From Victivallaceae bacterium (GTDB lineage Bacteria; Verrucomicrobiota; Lentisphaeria; Victivallales; Victivallaceae): a stretch of 64,000 nt of DNA. Shown in pieces: positions 57,152 through 64,000 of the stretch. A program made the translations under genes and the position numbers. The notes below the pieces were generated by a model. The model was not told where the DNA came from. It saw nothing but the letters and a program-made list of their open reading frames with translations, and did no database searches. The stretch is taken from assembly GCA_028709805.1 (NCBI GenBank), contig JAQUTL010000006.1, positions 40,900 through 104,899 of the forward strand. The letters run 5' to 3'. How positions within the stretch are numbered: the stretch's first letter is position 1; each line of letters starts with the position of its first letter.

Positions 57152-58720
57152 TTATAAAATATCTGTTTTTTTCTTTTTGGTAGTTCCCCAAAAACCAAGA
57201 ATAATATCTTTCTCATAGCGGTTCAGGCAAAAACACCAAATGTTCACCGCAAAGATAGCCGATACCGCCACGCCAAGAACAAGGAACCCTCCGACTCGCA
57301 TTAGCCCGGACTCGGACCCCCGCAAAAAAAGTTGCAGTATCCTTTCCTGCCCATCCCAAAATTGTTCCAAAAGGAAACAGATCAGCAGAGACCCGCCAAT
57401 GGATGGTAAAACTTTTGCAACTTCTCGGAAATATCTATTCACATTTATCTTGATCTTGTATTTGTAGTAGAAATTCATAATTATGGTATTGCCAACCACC
57501 TGACCGATTGCAGTACCAACCACACATCCAATTACTCCATAAGATTTGCAGAGCGGTATGGAAATAATGATATTTACAATGGCTATTGTTAAATATAAAA
57601 ATGAACGAAATTGATGTTTATTCATTGCTCTTTGAATCTCAATCCCGAGATTTTGCGACAAAGGTATTACTGTAGCACCCATCAAAATCGCACTGATATA
57701 AAACGAAGTCAGATAATTTTCTCCGGCAAATAAAACGACAAACTGCTTGCCGATAACCAGATAAACGCCCAAAACAAACAGCAATAATATAGCTTGCAAT
57801 CTGCCAATACGGCAAAAACATTCATTGATCCCCTCTTGGTCATGGTGAACAACAAGGTTATTTACTTGAGGAGCAAACACATTTGAAATCGCCGTCGACA
57901 GTGTTATAAAATAATTTTCGAACTGATAACCAAACGCATATATGGCAGTACCTGCGGTGCCGATAAAGAGTGCCGTCAAATAACTATCAACATTCCAGTT
58001 GATTGTGTTAACAATTTGATTGATGAAAATAAATCCGGAAAACACCAAAATCTCCCGGTAATAAATCAGTTTATGCCTTTTGAAGATGATTTTCAGATGT
58101 AGTTTTTTCAATGCATATGTGGCATTGGCCGCAATCTGAATCACGTTGGACACCAACGCAATAAGCATCAGTGAAATACTGCGGTAGCCCGAAAACAGTA
58201 GGATAAAACAAAGCGCCGGACTCAGAATCGCTGTAATGGTTTCAATGACATGAATGAAGAAGAATTTTTCATACGCATTGAGCATCATCCGAAATATGCT
58301 GCCAGGAAAAGAGATTGTCAGATTTACCACACAAATAAGCATCAGTTTTTTCAGCAATTCGTATTCATCCGCAGATATCTTGCTGCCCATGATGTCATTT
58401 GCATACCATACCAAAATCAAGCCGCCAATCAGTGCGAGGAACCCCATAATTAGAAATATGCTGAAATAGGCGCCATTCAACTCGTATTCCCGGTTTTTAT
58501 CGCCATCTTTTCTGCTCTGAATATTGAAGCGGATATAGGAGGCGCTGACACCGAGTCCAATCAAGTTCAAATAGGAAATCATTGAGCCGGCAAGTTGAAT
58601 TGCCCCATATTCACTCCGCCCCAATACCCGGAGCATATAAGGGGTATAAACTAACGATATGGCGACACTGATTACTGTTCTCAGGTAGACGAGTGTCGCC
58701 CCTATCTTCTTTTGATTCAT
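57152..58720 (-). CDS. Polysaccharide flippase (Wzx/MATE superfamily)
   Basis: A 522-residue protein with about 14 membrane helices. The N-terminal VYLRTVISVAISLVYTPYMLRVLGRSEYG is the usual start of polysaccharide transporters of the Wzx/RfbX type (long segment quoted in part: VYTPYMLRVLGRSEYG). Such proteins flip undecaprenyl-linked repeat units across the inner membrane. Cytoplasmic loops are basic, with a KKKKTD tail. It is very AT-rich and probably belongs to a transferred locus. Confidence 0.88.
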   Translation of the reverse strand: MNQKKIGATLVYLRTVISVAISLVYTPYMLRVLGRSEYGAIQLAGSMISYLNLIGLGVSASYIRFNIQSRKDGDKNREYELNGAYFSIFLIMGFLALIGGLILVWYANDIMGSKISADEYELLKKLMLICVVNLTISFPGSIFRMMLNAYEKFFFIHVIETITAILSPALCFILLFSGYRSISLMLIALVSNVIQIAANATYALKKLHLKIIFKRHKLIYYREILVFSGFIFINQIVNTINWNVDSYLTALFIGTAGTAIYAFGYQFENYFITLSTAISNVFAPQVNNLVVHHDQEGINECFCRIGRLQAILLLFVLGVYLVIGKQFVVLFAGENYLTSFYISAILMGATVIPLSQNLGIEIQRAMNKHQFRSFLYLTIAIVNIIISIPLCKSYGVIGCVVGTAIGQVVGNTIIMNFYYKYKIKINVNRYFREVAKVLPSIGGSLLICFLLEQFWDGQERILQLFLRGSESGLMRVGGFLVLGVAVSAIFAVNIWCFCLNRYEKDIILGFWGTTKKKKTDIL

Positions 58721-58801
58721 GCGTATATTCCTTTATTGTCGCAATCTTGCATGACCATGACGGGCGGACTGAAAGATGTTTGCGGAATGAGATAAGTGCT
58801 G

Positions 58802-60760
58802 TTATGCTTTCAGATAGTTTCCGATGATCCTGGCAAGCTCATGCACCCGTTTCTGATATTCCGGCATGATCTTGACAAGACGGTTTCTGATTCCCGGTTC
58901 ATGCTCCTGAAGCCATCGAAAAGCACTGATCAAATCATCAGCGGATGAGATGCTTTCGATCGGCAATACATAATTTTCTTCCGTATTGAAAAGATCGCGA
59001 GCAATACCGCGCGACTTAACAGAATACCCGATCGCCAACGTCGGCACACAGGATGAATAACCGGCAATTGTGGCATGCGTTCTTGCGCCGATAAAAAAAC
59101 GGCATCTGGAAATATACCCTTTGATCTGCTGACAATTGAGTTTATTGTCGGCAATGTGTATTATGCGTGTGGAGTTCATTCCCTCCACAAGCGACTTCAT
59201 CAATTCTGCATCCCCTCCGTCCGCCTTATATACATGGGCGATGAAAGCGATTGCCGCATCCGTATGCTCCAGCAGATATTGGATGAATGAACGGATGGCT
59301 TTTTTTGCGATTTCTGGATCTTTTGCATATTTAAGGCTTAATGGACTAAAGTTCAATCCTATCGTATTTCCCGGCAGCCAATACTCCGGCAACGGTAATT
59401 CGGTTGCGGTAAGTATGAATGCGCTATCCGGAATCAAGTAAGCATTTTTATAGCCGGTTTTCAGGATTGCCTGATAAGTAATACTTTCCCGTGCCGTGAT
59501 TAGCCCGAAATTCTGAATATGGCGGCCAAGTTCTCGATTCTCCAGATCATCAGGTTCCATGGAGCAACCGATAATACCGTTTTTAATGCCCCGTTTTCTC
59601 AAATCGCGGTCAAGATGAAAATATGGTTTGCCCTGATTGTAGCAATAATTATCGCCGCCGATGGCAAAAACGCCATCATAACGTTTCATGATCCTCAGCA
59701 TTTTAAAGTTAGTTGCGAGAAAATCACAGAGACTGCTGCTGTGCAAAAATTTTTGACATATTTTATATAGGAACCATTTTGGAGAAAACTCAGTTAGATC
59801 ATTTTGCCACTGGTGAATGATTTCATAAGGAATATTGTATTTCAAGTCAACCGCCGGAACCGTTGAGATGAGGTCAATCTTGATGTCTGGCAACGCGGCA
59901 TATATGGTTCTGGTCAATGCCTCGCAGCCGTGATTATTGCTGCCGGTATGTCCGTACAACACGATCGATAAAGCATTTGGATCCTTGAGGCGGTGAGAAA
60001 AAATGCGACTTATTGCGGAAAATATCCCCCGCGTCTTTGTTACCTCTTCAAAACTCAATACTTTCCTGCCCAATTTGTTGCCAAAAATTCTGAATATCCG
60101 GTATCGATGCTGAAGACGTTTCCGGTTTTCTTTCCCGGTCCAACTTGAATCAAAATGGTGAATGCAAACGCTCCGAGAACTTTTTGTGACTAACCCGGTT
60201 GAAAATGATTTTGGTGAAAAATATTCAATCGGATACACATGAAGTGCACCAAGATCCTGTTCGCGATTGGTTCTGGAAAGTGCATATCTATTAACGGTCA
60301 TGTCGGTAGCGATGCTGACATTGGTGGTTACATCAAAGCTTCCGTCGTCCCGGTAAAATCTTTTTCCGTCATAATATTCGAACAAATACGAAATCCATTC
60401 GCCATCCGGTTCGCTGCCGATAAACGCTGTCTGCAGATAATTACCTTCCTCAAATCCGCTTACAGCATGATGGGATCGGAGAAAGTCAAGTTGTTTCAAC
60501 AACGCGACATCAGTGTCAAAATAGAATCCGCCATATTTTTTCAGTGCATAAAGCCGACAATAATCGGCAACAAAAGCATATTTTTTTCCCTGATACGCTT
60601 CCGCGGTATATGGACAGATATTAACATTGAAGTTATCTTCATTCCAGCAGATGATTTGGTAATCCGGGGCATATTTCTTCCAAGAGGCCAGACAGTTTTT
60701 CATGGCCGCAGTCATTTTGCCTCTACCGAACCAGCAATAATGTATAATTTTAGGTATCAT
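58802..60760 (-). CDS. Fusion of GT32-type glycosyltransferase and polysaccharide pyruvyl transferase
   Basis: A 652-residue two-domain protein. Residues 1-240 are a family 32-type glycosyltransferase: PKIIHYCWFGRG, CLASWKKYAPDYQIICWNE, and the DxD site GGFYFDTDVALL. Residues about 280-650 are a polysaccharide pyruvyl transferase (CsaB-like): IVLYGHTGSNNHGCEALTR, and RFFIGARTHATIAGY, where the Arg/His pair binds phosphoenolpyruvate. The fused enzyme could add a sugar and then ketalise it with pyruvate, giving an acidic polymer. No frameshift or in-frame stop separates the parts. It overlaps the next gene upstream by four bases. Confidence 0.85.
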   Translation of the reverse strand: MIPKIIHYCWFGRGKMTAAMKNCLASWKKYAPDYQIICWNEDNFNVNICPYTAEAYQGKKYAFVADYCRLYALKKYGGFYFDTDVALLKQLDFLRSHHAVSGFEEGNYLQTAFIGSEPDGEWISYLFEYYDGKRFYRDDGSFDVTTNVSIATDMTVNRYALSRTNREQDLGALHVYPIEYFSPKSFSTGLVTKSSRSVCIHHFDSSWTGKENRKRLQHRYRIFRIFGNKLGRKVLSFEEVTKTRGIFSAISRIFSHRLKDPNALSIVLYGHTGSNNHGCEALTRTIYAALPDIKIDLISTVPAVDLKYNIPYEIIHQWQNDLTEFSPKWFLYKICQKFLHSSSLCDFLATNFKMLRIMKRYDGVFAIGGDNYCYNQGKPYFHLDRDLRKRGIKNGIIGCSMEPDDLENRELGRHIQNFGLITARESITYQAILKTGYKNAYLIPDSAFILTATELPLPEYWLPGNTIGLNFSPLSLKYAKDPEIAKKAIRSFIQYLLEHTDAAIAFIAHVYKADGGDAELMKSLVEGMNSTRIIHIADNKLNCQQIKGYISRCRFFIGARTHATIAGYSSCVPTLAIGYSVKSRGIARDLFNTEENYVLPIESISSADDLISAFRWLQEHEPGIRNRLVKIMPEYQKRVHELARIIGNYLKA

Positions 60761-61797
60761 ATATTTTTCAATCCCGATAATCGTTTCATTTTTTTGTCGC
60801 GCTTGCCGATATAATACTCAAACAATGCCAGCAGAAAAGCCATCCGATATTTGATGGCAAGCACCACCAGGCGTTCCACTCCGGAAACTTGTAATGTGTT
60901 AATTTTGAATGATTCGTGTAATTCTCTGTCTTTGACGATTTTAGATATTATTTTAATATAATACGACAATCCATTTGCCGATTTACTGACATTCCCAACC
61001 ACAACGCAGGCAGTGCCAATGAATGAATTATTCAATTGCTCCGTAAAATCATCATCGGATAATTCGCTAATAATCCGAATTATTTGTTCGCGTTGTTTTT
61101 TGAGTTTTTCCCATAAGAGAGAATCCATTTTCCCGCAAATGGAATTGGTTCTCAATCTGTAATAATACGGATACAAATTTTCAACAACAGCCACGTGAGA
61201 ACAGCTTAAAAGCATCGGAAGCGTCATCATCTGATCTTCGCCTTTTTTCACTTCCGGATTATAGAGATATAAGTTGGCTTTGACCTTTGATGCGGAAAAC
61301 AGTTTTCCACATCTTGAATTCTCAACAAATTTACCATTGAGCTGGCCATTGCTGATGACCGAAGGCATGATTTGGTCATGGCTAAAAACAGTAACTCTAT
61401 ATCCCTCTCCAGTGGAAGCCATGACTTTTTCCCGATCGGATATACATTGGCAACAAACGAAATCCACAGAATATTTTTTGCTAATACCCAGCATAATCCT
61501 CAATCCGATCGGACTCAATTCGTCATCACTATCCACAAAATAAAGGAATTCGCCACGAGATCGTTCCACCCCATATTTTACGGCACTGGCAAGCCCTCCG
61601 TTGCTTTTGTGAAAAACCTTAACTCGTGAATCAAGCGCTACATAACTATCACACAAACCACCACACCCGTCGGTGCTTCCATCATCGACTAAAATGACTT
61701 CAAAATCACAGTAGTCCTGCGCAAGAATACTTTTCACGCACGCGTCCAGATAAGATTTTACATTATAAACCGGTACAACAATACTGACACGGGGCAT
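60757..61797 (-). CDS. Family 2 glycosyltransferase
   Basis: A 346-residue cytoplasmic GT2 enzyme. Nucleotide-binding and metal motifs are VSIVVPVYNVKSYLDACV, VDDGSTDGCGGLCD, and the DxD-type FVDSDDELS. The C-terminal part is helical and basic and may attach to the membrane. It probably adds one of the sugars in the repeat unit. It overlaps the following gene by four bases and starts 3 bases after the FemAB-like stop. Confidence 0.88.
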   Translation of the reverse strand: MPRVSIVVPVYNVKSYLDACVKSILAQDYCDFEVILVDDGSTDGCGGLCDSYVALDSRVKVFHKSNGGLASAVKYGVERSRGEFLYFVDSDDELSPIGLRIMLGISKKYSVDFVCCQCISDREKVMASTGEGYRVTVFSHDQIMPSVISNGQLNGKFVENSRCGKLFSASKVKANLYLYNPEVKKGEDQMMTLPMLLSCSHVAVVENLYPYYYRLRTNSICGKMDSLLWEKLKKQREQIIRIISELSDDDFTEQLNNSFIGTACVVVGNVSKSANGLSYYIKIISKIVKDRELHESFKINTLQVSGVERLVVLAIKYRMAFLLALFEYYIGKRDKKMKRLSGLKNI

Positions 61798-61799
61798 TC

Positions 61800-62558
61800 T
61801 TATTTGCCTTTATTATTAATGAGCTTTAATAAAAATTTATACATTGTGCCCTTAAAAGACGGCGTGTCGCTGTAACTTGTACTTGTCCATTCGATACCGC
61901 CAAATTCTTTTTTAAATTTCGTGATATTAGCAATCTCCAGATTATCATAATTAATTCCGCCCCAGTCAAGAAAATTCAGATTATTTTGTTTGAGATACTG
62001 CATATCACTCCAGTGTAACCATCGGTTGAGCATTCCTATTTTACTAGAAGAAACCTGAACACTGTTGCGAAACATAGAGACAGAGTTTAACAATCTGGCT
62101 TTGTTCCGGTCAAAAACATATGTATGAGAAGCCAAAACCTTTTCTTCCAGCGATGCAGTGCTAAGGAGCAGAATTTTTTGTGACGCCATGGTCAACAGTT
62201 CATCACGATCAATTCTATCTAGACCTTTGGCTGTCGCAAAATCATCATAATCATCAAAGAATTTCTTTAGATGTTCTTGGGGAATTTCTTCCCGACAACC
62301 ATAATAGGCACTATGTGGATGGTCTTTAGCAATGCGGCGAATTTCATAGCGAGTCTGTTTGTCGATCCTAGAAAATAACGAATCCTCATCTTGCGTTAAA
62401 TCCGTATAGAGCGACACAAAGTTGCAACCCAATTTTCTCTTGCTTGTCGATTGAACATATTCAACCACATCACATGAAGGATGCAAGACGTCATTTTCAT
62501 CAGATAACCATATAACCGCATATTGAATTCCATGTTTTTTCCGGATATAATAAATCAT
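61800..62558 (-). CDS. FemAB/GNAT-like aminoacyl- or acyltransferase
   Basis: A 252-residue protein with the GNAT/FemAB fold pattern in polysaccharide loci: KQTRYEIRRIAKDHP, LHWSDMQYLKQNNLNFLDWGGI, followed by FKKEFGG. The family transfers amino acids or acyl groups, for example to peptidoglycan or exopolysaccharide amino sugars. Substrate unknown. It overlaps the deacetylase gene by four bases, so the two may act on the same amino sugar. Confidence 0.7.
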   Translation of the reverse strand: MIYYIRKKHGIQYAVIWLSDENDVLHPSCDVVEYVQSTSKRKLGCNFVSLYTDLTQDEDSLFSRIDKQTRYEIRRIAKDHPHSAYYGCREEIPQEHLKKFFDDYDDFATAKGLDRIDRDELLTMASQKILLLSTASLEEKVLASHTYVFDRNKARLLNSVSMFRNSVQVSSSKIGMLNRWLHWSDMQYLKQNNLNFLDWGGINYDNLEIANITKFKKEFGGIEWTSTSYSDTPSFKGTMYKFLLKLINNKGK

Positions 62559-63295
62559 TGCCTCCGCCTCTCTCTTGATAGAAAATTCAGCAAATTCATT
62601 CTATAGCGATAAAAGTTTTCCCTGGTTTCTCTAAATATTCCAACGTCTTTCTGCGAAAGAAGTGTACGAAAGGGAACCACGTCTCGGACATATTTTTTTA
62701 GAAATAATTTTAGTCGTAAAATAGCGGTTTCATCCATGTGATTGGTATGCAAACACACAGTGACAATACCATATAGAGGCATTCGCAATGATACCGTGTT
62801 CCGGCATGGTATGAATTTCAGTCCTTCAAAAGAATAATTAGTCGATGTATACCCATCCGTCACATATCGAAACCCTGCGTCAAACAGCGCCGCAAGAGTG
62901 AAAAGATCAAAGGTATGGGACGGTGCCATAAAAATTTGAGGATTGAACCCGCGTACTTGCATGATTTTTAGTCCATCTTGAATCCGCTGCCTTTGTATTT
63001 CCATGTGATGTCCGGCAAACTCGCTTTTGAAACCGGCTTTCAGCAGTCCAGTATTTTGACTGTCATAAAGATGCCTATAGCCGTGCATCGCTATTTCACA
63101 GCCGTTTGCAAGATACTCCTTGATCCGCCCGTCAAACTCTTTTGTTGCGGACCAACGCATTAGTTTTTCATCTCGACAATCCGGTACCACCCCCAATAAT
63201 GGAGACGCGTTGGCCTCTTGCAAAAGTGACACGACCAGTTTGAATTTTGCAAAATCCATCCTATCGCACACATCGTCAATTCGGAATGAAATCAT
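62555..63295 (-). CDS. DUF2334 polysaccharide deacetylase-like protein
   Basis: A 246-residue protein with NodB-like features: FRIDDVCDRMDF supplies the Asp-Asp metal motif and CEIAMHGYRHLYDS the His-x3-His type site. DUF2334 proteins are related to carbohydrate deacetylases. The start at 63295 has GGAG eight bases upstream; a longer start at 63322 is possible. It overlaps the wzy fragment by 20 bases. It may de-N-acetylate an amino sugar that the FemAB-like neighbour then modifies (inference). Confidence 0.75.
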   Translation of the reverse strand: MISFRIDDVCDRMDFAKFKLVVSLLQEANASPLLGVVPDCRDEKLMRWSATKEFDGRIKEYLANGCEIAMHGYRHLYDSQNTGLLKAGFKSEFAGHHMEIQRQRIQDGLKIMQVRGFNPQIFMAPSHTFDLFTLAALFDAGFRYVTDGYTSTNYSFEGLKFIPCRNTVSLRMPLYGIVTVCLHTNHMDETAILRLKLFLKKYVRDVVPFRTLLSQKDVGIFRETRENFYRYRMNLLNFLSRERRRQ

Positions 63296-63911
63296 TTTTT
63301 TCACTCCATTTATCCTTTCCATGTATCTGTAACGCAATAAAGCATAACGCAAAATAGAGCATCTGCTCATTTAGAGAAAATAATTGCCCAGCCTGAATTG
63401 AAACAATAAATGGCACGAAAGGCAACCATGCGATCCTTAACGGTTTGAGGTCATGCTGCCGAATTTTGAAGGCTAAATACATATTTTTGATAATGAAAAA
63501 CATAAGCACCATACCAACGACTCCCCAAGCAACAAACAATTCTTGAATCGCATTATGTGGAGAATGTAAATGTACCTTGGCGCTTTTTGCCAGATTGCCG
63601 ATGCCGACAAGAATATAAAGCGGATTATTTAACATATATTCATTATATGCCACAAATATACCTGTTCTGCCGCTGGTAACATCTTCTTCTTCAAATCGCG
63701 CAAGCGTCGATTGTATTGTGTTCGGAAAATAATGATCCATTAATATTTGAAATGACCAAAATAATACAATAAAAAACACCCCGTATTGAAAAATCTGCCA
63801 CCATCGTTTTGATACGAGCATAATATACACAACAACAGTCAGCGAAATTGCAATAACATAGGTTCGTGACATGGACCTGAATCCGTGAAAGAAACACCGT
63901 GTTTCTCTCAT
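63276..63911 (-). CDS. O-antigen ligase/polymerase-like protein, 5' truncated
   Basis: A 211-residue membrane protein that matches only the C-terminal part of Wzy/WaaL-type proteins: SMSRTYVIAISLTV, the periplasmic loop SGRTGIFVAYNEYMLNNPLY..GIGN and HLHSPHNAIQELFVAWGVVG with the conserved His, then terminal helices. A normal member has about 400 residues and several earlier membrane helices. Upstream in all frames there are stops within the last 90 bases of the window, including in-frame TAA just before ATG, so the N-terminal half is missing, frameshifted or lies beyond the window. Confidence 0.7.
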   Translation of the reverse strand: MRETRCFFHGFRSMSRTYVIAISLTVVVYIMLVSKRWWQIFQYGVFFIVLFWSFQILMDHYFPNTIQSTLARFEEEDVTSGRTGIFVAYNEYMLNNPLYILVGIGNLAKSAKVHLHSPHNAIQELFVAWGVVGMVLMFFIIKNMYLAFKIRQHDLKPLRIAWLPFVPFIVSIQAGQLFSLNEQMLYFALCFIALQIHGKDKWSEKNDFIPN

Positions 63912-64000
63912 TATTGTTATTATGCTATAAATTTATAGCAACTTTATTTGATTTTCAAGTCTTTTGATAACAAAATCGATGATAAGTTCACTTTTTCATA

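Noticed and set aside
1..64000. CRISPR arrays, rRNA genes, restriction-modification and toxin-antitoxin genes
   Set aside because: No regularly spaced repeats, no rRNA motifs, and no methylase/nuclease pairs were found on reading both strands.

Overview
The window looks like a chromosome segment of a GC-rich member of the Lentisphaerota (Victivallis-like). The main clue is the pseudopilin at 14134-15057: an [13 protein letters not shown] prepilin N-terminus plus an H-X9-DG motif is a protein type hugely expanded in that phylum. The phylum call is inference; no rRNA is present to test it.

Region 1 (1-15.4 kb) is ordinary high-GC core genome on the + strand: the end of uppP, proC, a DPM1-like glycosyltransferase coupled to a membrane class III cyclase, a PBP-like protein lacking a transpeptidase domain next to a SEDS (FtsW/RodA) polymerase, corA behind a long structured leader with two short ORFs, UDP-glucose dehydrogenase, an abbreviated dcw cluster (mraZ-rsmH-ftsL-ftsI-murC), the pseudopilin and tRNA-Ala(CGC). 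Region 2 (15.5-18.5 kb) is mobile wreckage: a small inverted-repeat element, an IS transposase that lost its 3' end, and a phage-type helicase pseudogene that keeps only the C-terminal part of an intein in its P-loop and also has a frameshift.

Region 3 (about 18.6-49.8 kb, the highest GC) is a largely complete transposable (Mu-like) prophage. Early genes run leftward from 28.5 to 18.7 kb (two HTH regulators, Gam, MuA, MuB, DUF4406, GemA/gp16, then a terminator-separated module of a small protein, an ABC-ATPase/GNAT fusion and a formyltransferase). The lysogeny repressor and all virion genes run rightward (terminase, portal, MuF, protease/scaffold, capsid, head-tail joining, tail tube, frameshifted tail chaperone, tape measure, tail tip, fibres). 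No sheath or contractile baseplate gene is recognisable, so the tail looks siphovirus-like. No endolysin is recognisable either. The most unusual feature is a second, 94%-identical copy of the MuF head-protein core, fused to a zinc ribbon and translationally coupled to the repressor, so it should be made in the lysogen.

Region 4 (49.8-64 kb) drops to clearly lower GC and is a surface polysaccharide locus: AsnB-type amidotransferase, acyl- and acetyltransferases, FrhB-like iron-sulfur protein, aldo/keto reductase, flippase, a glycosyltransferase/pyruvyltransferase fusion, GT2, a FemAB-like protein, a DUF2334 deacetylase and a Wzy/ligase fragment. It is bordered by a 447-bp MITE-like element and IS remnants. 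All counts, alignments and motif positions were done by eye; no database search was run.
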